Source of the DNA: Ornithinibacillus sp. 4-3
GTDB lineage: Bacteria > Bacillota > Bacilli > Bacillales > Amphibacillaceae
Reading direction: 5' to 3'
DNA: 64,000 bases
Assembly (NCBI RefSeq): GCF_040958695.1
Contig: NZ_CP162599.1
Coordinates: 1,336,001-1,400,000 of the forward strand
In this document: positions 8,978-16,160 of the stretch, one piece after another
Layout: each line of letters begins with the position of its first letter
Numbering within the stretch: the first letter of the stretch is position 1
Notes under the pieces: generated by a model
What the model was told of the DNA's origin: nothing
Database searches by the model: none
The model's input: only the letters and a program-made list of their open reading frames with translations
Program-made: the position numbers and the translations under genes

Positions 8978-9025
8978 AAAGTATCTCCAAATGATAGTAA
9001 ATATCATTTGGAGATACTTTTTTAG
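8978..9025 (+). terminator. Terminator after the small peptide gene
   Basis: AAAGTATCTCCAAATGATA pairs with TATCATTTGGAGATACTTTT, followed by a T run. It also faces the 3' end of the signal peptidase gene and may serve both strands. Confidence 0.9.
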
Positions 9026-9037
9026 GTTAACAACGTA

Positions 9038-9553
9038 TTATTTAATAATTTGCATCTCCTTAATAGGATAGATAACAAATTCTGATCTTCCAATAATATC
9101 ATCGCCACTGATAAAACCAAGGCCGTTTCTACTGTCTTTACTAACTGCCCGATTATCTCCCATCACATAATAGCTGTTTTCAGGGACTGTAATGGGTCCA
9201 AAATCACCAGTCAGGTATGCAGGATCATCCGGAAGATATAATTGGTCATATTCTTCATCATTAATATAGAGTACATGATTACGTATTTCGATTGTTTCTT
9301 CTGGTAAGGCAATAATACGTTTAACATAATTTTTATGTGTTCTTTGAATAATTACGACATCGCCTCGTTTCGGCTGACCAACAAAATAGATGAATTTATT
9401 AAAAATAATTCTCTCTCCACTTTGTAATGTGGGCTCCATACTGTCTCCATCAACAATAGAGGTAGAGAATACAAAAGTTCTAATAAAAACGGCGAGTAGA
9501 ATTGCAATGAGTATTGCTTTTCCCCATTCTAACCATTCATTTCTATATTTCAT
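9038..9553 (-). CDS. sip: Signal peptidase I
   Basis: About 171 residues (S26 family). One N-terminal membrane anchor (AILIAILLAVFIRTFVF) is followed by the catalytic serine box DGDSMEPTL, the lysine box GDVVIIQ...YVKRIIALP, and MGDNRAVSKDSRNGLG. It cleaves signal peptides of secreted preproteins on the outer face of the membrane. The start is uncertain: a frame-internal ATG at 9553 gives the usual family N-terminus (MKYRNEWLEW), while an upstream ATG at 9589 has no good ribosome site. GGGAGG lies between them. Confidence 0.92.
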   Translation of the reverse strand: MKYRNEWLEWGKAILIAILLAVFIRTFVFSTSIVDGDSMEPTLQSGERIIFNKFIYFVGQPKRGDVVIIQRTHKNYVKRIIALPEETIEIRNHVLYINDEEYDQLYLPDDPAYLTGDFGPITVPENSYYVMGDNRAVSKDSRNGLGFISGDDIIGRSEFVIYPIKEMQIIK

Positions 9554-9621
9554 AATGTTTACCCATGTCCTCCCTTCTAAAACATCCATGTATAAGAAAA
9601 GTATAAGAAATTACTTATTAG

Positions 9622-9693
9622 TACGTGTGCAAAAAGGTCAGTGAAAAGAACTTTCATCGGTTAAGTTCACAACATCACGAAAGCAGCACTGAC
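9622..9693 (+). repeat. Fragment of a GTTCAAAAAG-type repeat
   Basis: The start (GTGTGCAAAAAGGTCAGTG) resembles the left end of the element at 12799. The stretch ACTTTCATCGGTTAAGTTC resembles the inside of repeat copies D and E. GTCAGTG and CACTGAC form an inverted repeat around it. It lies just upstream of the signal peptidase gene. Confidence 0.6.
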
Positions 9694-9858
9694 ATACTCT
9701 ATTGTTTCTTTATAAAAGCTTCCTACTACTAATATAACAGACATTTTGTGTTTTAACTGATAATTTACCTAAATTAAACATTTTTATTATAATTTATTGA
9801 ATAATTATGGAAAAAACTGGACATCCTACGTGTAAAAATTAAAAAGGGTGTAATGAAG

Positions 9859-10020
9859 ATGCGTGCAAAACACTTAGATTATGAGCAACTAGTTCATCAT
9901 TATAAAGAAGAAATACTAAAAGATCATAAGCGGATTGAACAAATTGAAATGAAGTTTGAACAATCACATATGATCGAAGTACAGAATAAGCGGAATCAAT
10001 ATTTGAAGAAAGCAGAATAA
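9859..10020 (+). CDS. FbpB-like small basic protein
   Basis: The product is 53 residues (MRAKHLDYEQLVHHYKEEIL, then KDHKRIEQIEMKFEQSH), charged and predicted to be helical. The pattern xEQLVxxxKEEILKDxxxIExIExKxExxH is that of the FbpB family, Fur-regulated small proteins that act with the FsrA small RNA in the iron-sparing response of B. subtilis. AAGGG precedes the start; an ATG two codons earlier (9853) is also possible. A TGATAAT half-site for Fur is seen upstream near 9760, but a full Fur box is not clear. Confidence 0.7.
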   Translation: MRAKHLDYEQLVHHYKEEILKDHKRIEQIEMKFEQSHMIEVQNKRNQYLKKAE

Positions 10021-10136
10021 CAAGGTTTAAAGAATTCATTATATAGCTGTACAAAGAATATACGCAATTACAGGAAGAATTAACCCTGTTATTTATAGTG
10101 AAATAGAAATAAAGAGAGGTAAAAGGATTTGACAGT

Positions 10137-10487
10137 ATGATAAATATATTTTTAATCCATTGGCAACATCTTAAAATGATGCTTTTACTATTCCCAAACG
10201 AAAAATATGTTTATTATATCTTATTGATTAGTTTGCTTCTTTTTATTTATTTTCTTAGTCAGTCGCTAATATTATTCTGCATCCAATTGAATCTCCAAAG
10301 GCTATTAAGCTTTTTAGCGAGTAGTTTGATACTCGTTTTATTGGTGATGCTCATTGTTCCTCATATGAACATGCCTGCTAATGATTCTATACAAGTCGCC
10401 GTCATCTTGATGGAAGTAATTATAGGATTCGGGCTTTGCATGATCCTATTTCATGGTGTCAAAAAACTACGGAAGAAAAAATGGTAG
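10137..10487 (+). CDS. Hypothetical membrane protein
   Basis: The product is 116 residues with three hydrophobic segments (about 23-48, 53-74 and 85-108) and a basic tail VKKLRKKKW. I do not recognise the family. The start ATG has only a modest AAGG ribosome site 10 bases upstream. It shares a bidirectional terminator with ykyB. Co-expression with the preceding FbpB-like gene is possible but not shown. Confidence 0.6.
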   Translation: MINIFLIHWQHLKMMLLLFPNEKYVYYILLISLLLFIYFLSQSLILFCIQLNLQRLLSFLASSLILVLLVMLIVPHMNMPANDSIQVAVILMEVIIGFGLCMILFHGVKKLRKKKW

Positions 10488-10493
10488 AAGATT

Positions 10494-10543
10494 AACAAGC
10501 AGCCGAATAAAAGATATATTCTTATTTATTCGGCTGCTTGTTA
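10494..10543. terminator. Bidirectional terminator
   Basis: AACAAGCAGCCGAATAAA and TTTATTCGGCTGCTTGTT form an 18-bp stem between the converging hypothetical gene and ykyB. It overlaps the 3' end of ykyB. Confidence 0.8.
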
Positions 10544-11034
10544 TGCGTTGTTCTCTTTCGATTTCCATGAGATTTCGTAGGAGGCCATTCCATTTTACCA
10601 AGTGCGGAGGGAATATAATAATTGGGAGCTTTTTGTTTATTTGATTGATGTGTAGTATTTTTCTTTTTTTGTTCCCATCCGATATATCGATAAATGATTT
10701 TCTTAGCATAGGACAATGACATTTTTGTTTGTGGATTTCGATAATTTTGATCGATGGATCCTAAATGTTTTAATTCTTGAAAATCCTTTTTAGTTGGCAA
10801 GGTATGAAAATAATAATCGTCCACCTTTATAAGCAGGGTAGAATGCTGATTGCTTAATTTTGGATGCTCAGAAAAATGTAAGCCAATTCGTTTTGCTTTT
10901 TTTTCCTTTACAAGCTGCTCAATTGCTTTTTTCTTAATTTGATATAAATGCTGTGGCTGTGGCGCTGTCTTCGCATGGCGATTGATCGTATAGAGTGCTT
11001 GGGCAATTTCTTTAAGCGTTGTGTTGCCTTGCAT
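10522..11034 (-). CDS. ykyB: YkyB family protein
   Basis: The product is 170 residues. It strongly recalls B. subtilis YkyB through blocks ALYTINRHAKTAPQPQHLY, KRIGLHFSEHPKLS, VDDYYFHTLPTKKDF and LGSIDQNYRNPQTKMSL. The C-terminal 50 residues are a basic, Asn/Lys-rich extension whose coding end runs into the terminator stem. The function is unknown. In B. subtilis it also lies close to ykuE, as here. Confidence 0.9.
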   Translation of the reverse strand: MQGNTTLKEIAQALYTINRHAKTAPQPQHLYQIKKKAIEQLVKEKKAKRIGLHFSEHPKLSNQHSTLLIKVDDYYFHTLPTKKDFQELKHLGSIDQNYRNPQTKMSLSYAKKIIYRYIGWEQKKKNTTHQSNKQKAPNYYIPSALGKMEWPPTKSHGNRKRTTHNKQPNK

Positions 11035-11064
11035 ACTTCTTTTCCTCCTTCATAATAATTGAAC

Positions 11065-11928
11065 TTACGATAACATGGAGTGGTTGACTAATGAATAAAC
11101 ATGTAATTCAGGTTTACAAAAAAAGCGAAAAGGAAGTCGAGTTGTTCCAATACCACGATTCACATGGAGAATGAAGTCAGATGGTGAGAATGTGTATTTT
11201 CCATGGATGTAATTCTGTGCATAACTTGGAGTATATAAATGTCCAATAAAAGGAAGACGTACTTGTCCCCCATGACTATGTCCTGATAATTGTATATCTA
11301 TAGGATAATCTATTGCTACGTCAGCCATATCAGGTTCATGGGCTAGGAGCATAATAAAGTTATCAGCTTGTGTATCTTGCATGGCATTTTTAACATCTGG
11401 TACACCAAGTATAGCATCATCAATACCAGCAACGATAATTTTGTCTTTTCCTTTTTCAATGACTTGATGTTCATTTAGTAATAATTGAAAGTCAGCCGCT
11501 TCCATTAAATCATGAATAATATTTGTTCCATATCCACCATGATCATGATTCCCATATACCCAATATTTCCCATAAGGAGCCTTTAATTGCTTTAAAATCT
11601 GAATTAATTGATCATGATTTTTATAAGTCTGTGGTTCATCAATTAAATCACCAGTAAATACAATCATATCTGGATTTTGTTTATTGATTGTCTCGACTAA
11701 ATCACTAAGTTGTTCTAAGGAATAATGGAAACCAACGTGAGTATCAGAAAATTGAACGATTTTAAAGTATTGAAAGGAGGGAGGGATTTTCTTGGAATCG
11801 ATAGTTTGCTTATTAATTTGAAGCATATTCGTCTCTAACTCTGAGGCATAATAGTAACCGCCAGTAGTTACACCTACTGTGGCAATGAATGCGCCTAACA
11901 TTTTCTTTAAAAAAGAGCGACGATTCAT
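11065..11928 (-). CDS. ykuE: YkuE-like exported metallophosphoesterase
   Basis: About 287 residues. The N-terminus MNRRSFLKKMLGAFIATVG is a twin-arginine (Tat) signal. The calcineurin-like motifs follow in order: FSDTHVG, FTGDLIDE, YGNHDHGG, LLAHEPD and LSGHSHGGQV. It is a two-metal phosphoesterase; YkuE of B. subtilis is Tat-exported to the cell wall. ATG at 11928 is chosen over the upstream GTG because AAGGTGAG then sits at normal spacing and the Tat motif is at the N-terminus. It is 30 bp upstream of ykyB. Confidence 0.92.
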   Translation of the reverse strand: MNRRSFLKKMLGAFIATVGVTTGGYYYASELETNMLQINKQTIDSKKIPPSFQYFKIVQFSDTHVGFHYSLEQLSDLVETINKQNPDMIVFTGDLIDEPQTYKNHDQLIQILKQLKAPYGKYWVYGNHDHGGYGTNIIHDLMEAADFQLLLNEHQVIEKGKDKIIVAGIDDAILGVPDVKNAMQDTQADNFIMLLAHEPDMADVAIDYPIDIQLSGHSHGGQVRLPFIGHLYTPSYAQNYIHGKYTFSPSDFILHVNRGIGTTRLPFRFFCKPELHVYSLVNHSMLS

Positions 11929-12101
11929 GAAAATACTCACCTTCTTTATCTATAAAATAAAGCTTATACATTATGTTTTTAATGTTTTTTCTGTGCATAT
12001 TTGAGATTATAAAAAAATCTGTGACATTAGAATCTGAACAAGGAAGAAAATTCTGATGAATAAAAATTTCCTTTCATATATTAAGTAAAATTATAACATG
12101 A

Positions 12102-12145
12102 TTTTTAGATAACTAAAAAAGGAATTAGCTGGATTTATCTAAAAA
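12102..12145. repeat. 11-bp inverted repeat between ykuE and darB
   Basis: TTTTTAGATAA at 12102-12112 is the exact inverse of TTATCTAAAAA at 12135-12145. It lies in a 400-bp gap between two divergent genes, so it is not an obvious 3' terminator. It may be an operator or a long-leader hairpin. Confidence 0.4.
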
Positions 12146-12275
12146 TGTTAAAGAAAATAGAAATTTGTCGAAAGGATTTATATGAAATAAAGAATTTTGA
12201 ACAAAAATATATTATACTGCGAATCTGTACTCCTTTATCAGTAACTGTGGTAAACTATACTTATAGCATGTTAAC

Positions 12276-12303
12276 TCCTTTTTAGGGATCCGCCTCCCAA
12301 AAA
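12276..12303 (+). promoter_or_regulatory. Leader hairpin upstream of darB
   Basis: CTTTTTAGGG pairs with CCCAAAAAG, with one bulged base and an 8-base loop. It lies 30 bp upstream of the start codon and just before the AAGGAGAG ribosome site. It may affect translation or transcript stability. Confidence 0.4.
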
Positions 12304-12333
12304 GTAATATGTTTCGAAAAGGAGAGTTATAAA

Positions 12334-12786
12334 ATGAGTATGATTCGTGAAAAGAAAGAAATAGACGATATTATTGTTGATGATTTGATGATACCATCAG
12401 AAAAAGTAGCACATGTGCAGTTGAACAATCCTTTAGAGCATGCCTTGTTAGTTTTAGTAAAATCAGGATATTCGGCAGTACCAGTTCTTGATTCAACTTA
12501 TAAATTAGTTGGAGTTATTGGTAAAACAGTTATTTTAAATCAGATTATTGGATTAGAAAGATTTGAAGTTGAAAAATTATCAGATATAACAGTCCAAGAA
12601 GTGATGGATGCTGATATTCCAAAACTAACAAGAAAAGACAGCTTTATTAATGGTTTAAAAGCAACGATTAATCATCCTTTTGTTTGTGTGGTAGATGATG
12701 AAGGTTATTTTGATGGCATATTAACAAGAAGGTCTATTTTAAAGCAGTTAAAGAGAGATTATTATTCATCAAGAAACAAAAATTAA
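12334..12786 (+). CDS. darB: CBS-domain protein, cyclic-di-AMP receptor DarB/CbpB type
   Basis: The product is 150 residues: two CBS domains (about 15-75 and 85-145) and little else. It matches B. subtilis YkuL (DarB/CbpB) in size and in blocks DLMIPSEKVAHVQLNNPLEHALLVLVKSGYSAVPVLD and VVDDEGYFDGILTRRSILKQL. DarB binds c-di-AMP. When free of it, DarB stimulates the (p)ppGpp synthetase Rel and, in B. subtilis, pyruvate carboxylase. It lies between a Ktr potassium channel gene and ktrC, both themselves part of the potassium/c-di-AMP network in relatives. Confidence 0.88.
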   Translation: MSMIREKKEIDDIIVDDLMIPSEKVAHVQLNNPLEHALLVLVKSGYSAVPVLDSTYKLVGVIGKTVILNQIIGLERFEVEKLSDITVQEVMDADIPKLTRKDSFINGLKATINHPFVCVVDDEGYFDGILTRRSILKQLKRDYYSSRNKN

Positions 12787-12798
12787 TATCTTAAGTAT

Positions 12799-12885
12799 GT
12801 GTTCAAAAAGTTAAGTGAAGAGAGTAATTTGGTTTTGGGAATAGATGTTAGGTTCTTCCTTTTTACTAAACTTTTTGAACATCCT
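12799..12885 (+). repeat. Small GTTCAAAAAG inverted-repeat element, also the darB terminator
   Basis: GTTCAAAAAGTTAAGT at 12801 and ACTAAACTTTTTGAAC ending at 12880 form imperfect terminal inverted repeats about 80 bp apart. The right end (inverse GGATGTTCAAAAAG) is the same 14-base signature that starts the element at 14543 and ends rsmD. The folded RNA would also terminate darB. Confidence 0.7.
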
Positions 12886-12939
12886 TTTATATGAATTGGA
12901 ATGAAGGTATTCTAATTCAGTTATAAGTTAAGCTTTTAG

Positions 12940-12973
12940 ACCCCTTGCCAAGAAATTGTCAAGGGCTTTTTCG
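12940..12973 (+). terminator. Terminator-like hairpin upstream of the MFS gene
   Basis: CCCTTG and CAAGGG form a short stem followed by CTTTTT. It overlaps a possible early TTG start of the MFS frame, which argues for a later start. It may be a leader attenuator or a second terminator for darB. Confidence 0.5.
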
Positions 12974-13027
12974 TACATATATATTCAAGAGAATAATTTA
13001 AGAAATGTTGTGATAGATGTGGAAACA

Positions 13028-14509
13028 ATGGCAGCAAAAGAGAAGCAAATGAAACGACCTCTTGTTTTATTTTCAGTTATGCTAGGTATGTTCTTATCAG
13101 CAATTGAAGGGACTATTGTAGCAACAGCCATACCTACGATTGTAGCAGATTTAGGTGGGTTTTCTTTATACAGCTGGGTGTTTTCCTCCTATTTGCTCAC
13201 TAGTGCTGCTACTATCTTAGTTTTTGGAAAGCTTGCGGATATCTTCGGACGTAAACCAATTTTTATTATTGGTGTCATTATCTTTTTAATTGGTTCAACT
13301 CTGGCAGGGTTGAGTACATCCATGTTCATGCTTATTATTTCTCGATTTGTGCAAGGGGTAGGTGCAGGAGCTTTAATGCCAGTTGCAACAACGATAGTAG
13401 GAGATATTTATACGAAAAGTGAACGAGCAAAGATTCAAGGCTATTTATCAGCAGTTTGGGGTATTTCTGCTGTTTCAGGACCATTACTTGGAGGGCTTTT
13501 TGTTGATATCTTAAATTGGCGTTACGTGTTCTGGATGAATTTACCTCTAGGAATATTAGCAATGTTAGGGATCTGGTTCTTCTTACATGAGCAGATGGAG
13601 AATAAAGAGAAGAAACCAATTGATTACAGTGGAGCAATACTGGTAGTCGTTTGTGTCAGTACTCTAATGTATTTATTGGTAGAAGGCGGTATTGGAATCG
13701 ATTGGAATTCGTTTATTGCATACATATTAATTAGTGTAACGTTTCTTTCTTTTGTATTATTTATGATTATTCAAAAGCGTGCTGAAGATCCAATGATGCC
13801 ACTAATAATCTGGAAATCACGGATGGTTTCTGTTGCAAATATTGCCTCCTTAATCGCTGGTATGATTATTATTGGTGTTTCCAGTTATTTACCAGCCTTT
13901 GTTCAAGGAGTAATGGGATATTCTGCAACTGTTGCTGGATTTACGTTAACTGCTATGTCGATTGGTTGGCCAATTGCTGCAACTATTAGCGGCCGATTAT
14001 TACTAAAGGTTGGATACCGAGTTACTTCAGTTTCGGGTGGGTTTTTCCTAATTATTGGAGGGCTATTATTTTTCCTGTTGACTCCAGAAAAGGGACCACT
14101 CTGGGCTGGAATAGGTTCATTCTTTATTGGGATAGGTATGGGATTAACAAATACCTCCTTTATTGTAGGAATACAAAATGCTGTTGGTTGGGAAATCCGC
14201 GGGATAGCTACAGCTTCCAATATGTTTATGCGATCATTAGGTAGTGCAATTGGTGCCGCTTATTTAGGCGGTTTATTGAATAAAGGAATATTAAAGCAAA
14301 TTGAAAGTCATGGATTAGGGGGAGAATTAACTGTTGATTCCACTAATTTATTGCTTGATCCTAAAGAGAAAGTGAATTTATCTTCTGAGATTATAAATGT
14401 GCTAGAAAATGCATTAACTTCTGGCTTACATATTGTTTATTTAGGTATTTTTATCTTAGCTGTCATTGGATTTATTGTAATTTGCTTTATTCCAAAGAAA
14501 GAAATATAA
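13028..14509 (+). CDS. MFS drug exporter, DHA2/EmrB-QacA type
   Basis: About 493 residues, 14 membrane segments. Family motifs: GTIVATAIPTIVADLGGF (motif D1), GKLADIFGRKPIFIIG (motif A), the VQGVGAGALMPVATTIVGD region, and AVWGISAVSGPLLGG (motif C, antiporter). It is probably a proton-coupled exporter of drugs or other toxic compounds. ATG at 13028 gives the usual N-terminus; its ribosome site is weak. The gene is bracketed by two GTTCAAAAAG elements (12799-12885 and 14543-14796) and interrupts what is otherwise a yku-like gene order, which suggests insertion here. Confidence 0.88.
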   Translation: MAAKEKQMKRPLVLFSVMLGMFLSAIEGTIVATAIPTIVADLGGFSLYSWVFSSYLLTSAATILVFGKLADIFGRKPIFIIGVIIFLIGSTLAGLSTSMFMLIISRFVQGVGAGALMPVATTIVGDIYTKSERAKIQGYLSAVWGISAVSGPLLGGLFVDILNWRYVFWMNLPLGILAMLGIWFFLHEQMENKEKKPIDYSGAILVVVCVSTLMYLLVEGGIGIDWNSFIAYILISVTFLSFVLFMIIQKRAEDPMMPLIIWKSRMVSVANIASLIAGMIIIGVSSYLPAFVQGVMGYSATVAGFTLTAMSIGWPIAATISGRLLLKVGYRVTSVSGGFFLIIGGLLFFLLTPEKGPLWAGIGSFFIGIGMGLTNTSFIVGIQNAVGWEIRGIATASNMFMRSLGSAIGAAYLGGLLNKGILKQIESHGLGGELTVDSTNLLLDPKEKVNLSSEIINVLENALTSGLHIVYLGIFILAVIGFIVICFIPKKEI

Positions 14510-14542
14510 CTGTATATTTGTGTGAAAACTCGGATATGATTA

Positions 14543-14796
14543 TAGAGGATGTTCAAAAAGCCCAATAAAAATGACGCAGCGAACAGAGGAACTTCGACTA
14601 AGTTCCGACATGTCCTGTGCCAAACGTCGAAGTCATTACAACACGCGCAAGTGAGTTACTCAAGCTACGCCGCCTTGACCCTTCAACGCACACGGTGCAC
14701 TACGACATACAGGATGTACTAGTACAGATGTTGCTCTCGTGACGTTGCGAACTTAACCGATGATGGTCTTTTTTATCTTCTTTTTTGAACGCGCAC
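14543..14796 (+). repeat. Chimeric repeat copy C with GTTCAAAAAG ends
   Basis: The left end TAGAGGATGTTCAAAAAG and the right end CTTCTTTTTTGAAC are inverted relatives. The inside shares ACTTCGACTAAGTTC and the run from ACATACAGGATGTACTAGT through CAGATGTTGCTCTCGTGACG to GCGAACTTAA with modules of repeat copies A, D and E. The piece from about 14625 to 14690 (AACACGCGCAAGTGAGTTAC and onward) is seen only here. It follows the MFS gene stop directly. Confidence 0.75.
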
Positions 14797-14844
14797 TTAT
14801 AGAGAATAGGGAACTTGTTACAGCATTTCGACAAGTGATGGGTT

Positions 14845-14865
14845 ATTTTATATTAATTCTAAAAT
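14845..14865. promoter_or_regulatory. PerR/Fur-like dyad upstream of ykuU
   Basis: ATTTTA and TAAAAT flank a 9-base centre. The 15-mer TTATATTAATTCTAA within it differs from the B. subtilis PerR consensus at two symmetrical positions. It lies directly before the -35 hexamer of a peroxiredoxin gene, which makes peroxide control plausible. Confidence 0.4.
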
Positions 14866-14869
14866 AGTA

Positions 14870-14898
14870 TTGACTGGAATTAAAACTATCCATATAAT
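14870..14898 (+). promoter_or_regulatory. Sigma-A promoter of ykuUV
   Basis: TTGACT and TATAAT with exactly 17 bp between them, 48 bp upstream of the ykuU start codon. It is one of the best promoter matches in the window. Confidence 0.75.
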
Positions 14899-14945
14899 TG
14901 TCTATGGACTATAAATAACGTAATAGTATTTGGAGGGTTTCAAAT

Positions 14946-15506
14946 ATGACAGAATTAAACACACAAGCAGTAAGAATGGTAGCTAAACAAGCACCACGTT
15001 TTGAAATGGAAGCAGTTATGCCAAATAAAGAATTTGGTAAAGTAAACTTAGAAGCAATCATGAAGGAAGACAAGTGGACTGTATTATTTTTCTATCCAAT
15101 GGACTTTACTTTTGTATGTCCAACAGAAATTACAGCGATGTCTGACCGTTATGATGAATTTGAAGATTTAGATGCAGAAGTTATTGGTGTATCTACTGAT
15201 ACAATTCATACACATAAAGCATGGATTAATACTTCCCGTGAAGATAATGGATTAGGAGAGTTAAACTATCCATTAGCAGCTGATACAAACCATACCGTTT
15301 CTAAAGACTATGGTGTTCTAATTGAAGAAGAAGGAATTGCTCTACGTGGATTATTCATCATCAGTCCAGAAGGAGAGTTAATGTACCAAACTGTTTTCCA
15401 TAACAATATTGGTAGAGACGTAGATGAAACTTTACGTGTATTACAAGCTCTTCAAACTGGTGGACTTTGCCCAGCTAACTGGAAGCCTGGACAAAAGACT
15501 CTTTAA
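14946..15506 (+). CDS. ykuU: 2-Cys peroxiredoxin (YkuU)
   Basis: The product is 186 residues of the AhpC/Prx1 class. The peroxidatic cysteine is C58 in FTFVCPTE, the resolving cysteine is C175 in GGLCPANW, and the tail is long. It reduces peroxides in the cytoplasm with a thioredoxin-like donor, probably YkuV encoded 44 bp downstream. The start ATG follows GGAGGG. A strong promoter and a PerR-like dyad lie upstream. The length and gene pair match B. subtilis ykuU-ykuV. Confidence 0.93.
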   Translation: MTELNTQAVRMVAKQAPRFEMEAVMPNKEFGKVNLEAIMKEDKWTVLFFYPMDFTFVCPTEITAMSDRYDEFEDLDAEVIGVSTDTIHTHKAWINTSREDNGLGELNYPLAADTNHTVSKDYGVLIEEEGIALRGLFIISPEGELMYQTVFHNNIGRDVDETLRVLQALQTGGLCPANWKPGQKTL

Positions 15507-15550
15507 TTAATAGTTCTCCAATAAATATTAATTTTCAGGAGGTAACAAAA

Positions 15551-15997
15551 ATGATGAAATTACGTGAACAAATGCCTGAATTAGATGGAGCAACTGTTTG
15601 GTATAATAGTGAACCAATTCAAAAATCAGATCTTATCGGAAATAAACCGACATTAATTCATTTTTGGTCTGTTAGCTGTGAGCTATGTAAAACAGCAATG
15701 CCAAATATTAATGAATTTAGAGATGAATACAAAGATGAATTAAATGTTATTGCTGTTCACATGCCCCGTTCTGAAAACGATCTTGATTTAGATCTTGTTC
15801 AGAAAGTTGCTGAAGAGCATGATATCACACAGCCAATTTTTGTTGATAGTGATCATGCATTAACAGATGCATTTAAAAACGAATATGTTCCAGCATATTA
15901 TGTGTTTGACACAGAAGGTCAATTAAGACATTTCCAAGCTGGAGACGGCGGAATGAAAATGTTGACGAAGCGTGTAAACAGGGTGCTAGGAAAATAA
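15551..15997 (+). CDS. ykuV: Thioredoxin-like thiol-disulfide oxidoreductase (YkuV)
   Basis: The product is 148 residues with a thioredoxin fold and active site CELC (C43, C46) in HFWSVSCELCKTAMP, and the cis-proline block VPAYYVFD. It has no signal peptide, so it is cytoplasmic. B. subtilis YkuV has the same length and near-identical blocks (VDSDHALTDAF, RHFQAG), with CHLC at the active site. AGGAGG lies 8 bases before the first of two adjacent ATG codons. It is in an operon with ykuU and is followed by a terminator. Confidence 0.93.
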   Translation: MMKLREQMPELDGATVWYNSEPIQKSDLIGNKPTLIHFWSVSCELCKTAMPNINEFRDEYKDELNVIAVHMPRSENDLDLDLVQKVAEEHDITQPIFVDSDHALTDAFKNEYVPAYYVFDTEGQLRHFQAGDGGMKMLTKRVNRVLGK

Positions 15998-16007
15998 ATT
16001 ATTAGCT

Positions 16008-16046
16008 AAAAACTTCTATGATTATTTAAGTCATAGAAGTTTTTTG
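16008..16046 (+). terminator. Terminator of ykuUV
   Basis: AAAACTTCTATGA and TCATAGAAGTTTT pair across a 9-base loop, followed by a T run. Confidence 0.9.
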
Positions 16047-16160
16047 TTTTATAGAAGAAGGTTAACCTTTATTTATATGGCTTATTGAATGAAGTTCACT
16101 TTACGTAGTAAAATAAGGTAAGATACATCTATAAGATAAAAAAGATTAGGAGAACAGGAT

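Noticed and set aside
10453..10709. Frames on both strands over the 3' end of ykyB
   Set aside because: They are shadows of ykyB and of the terminator inverted repeat.
12956..13027. N-terminal extension of the MFS exporter to 517 residues
   Set aside because: The early start lies inside a hairpin and the extra residues do not look like part of the exporter. A start at 13028 fits the family better.
14625..14700. Possible tRNA-like or insertion-sequence end in copy C
   Set aside because: No cloverleaf, anticodon stem or transposase can be made out.
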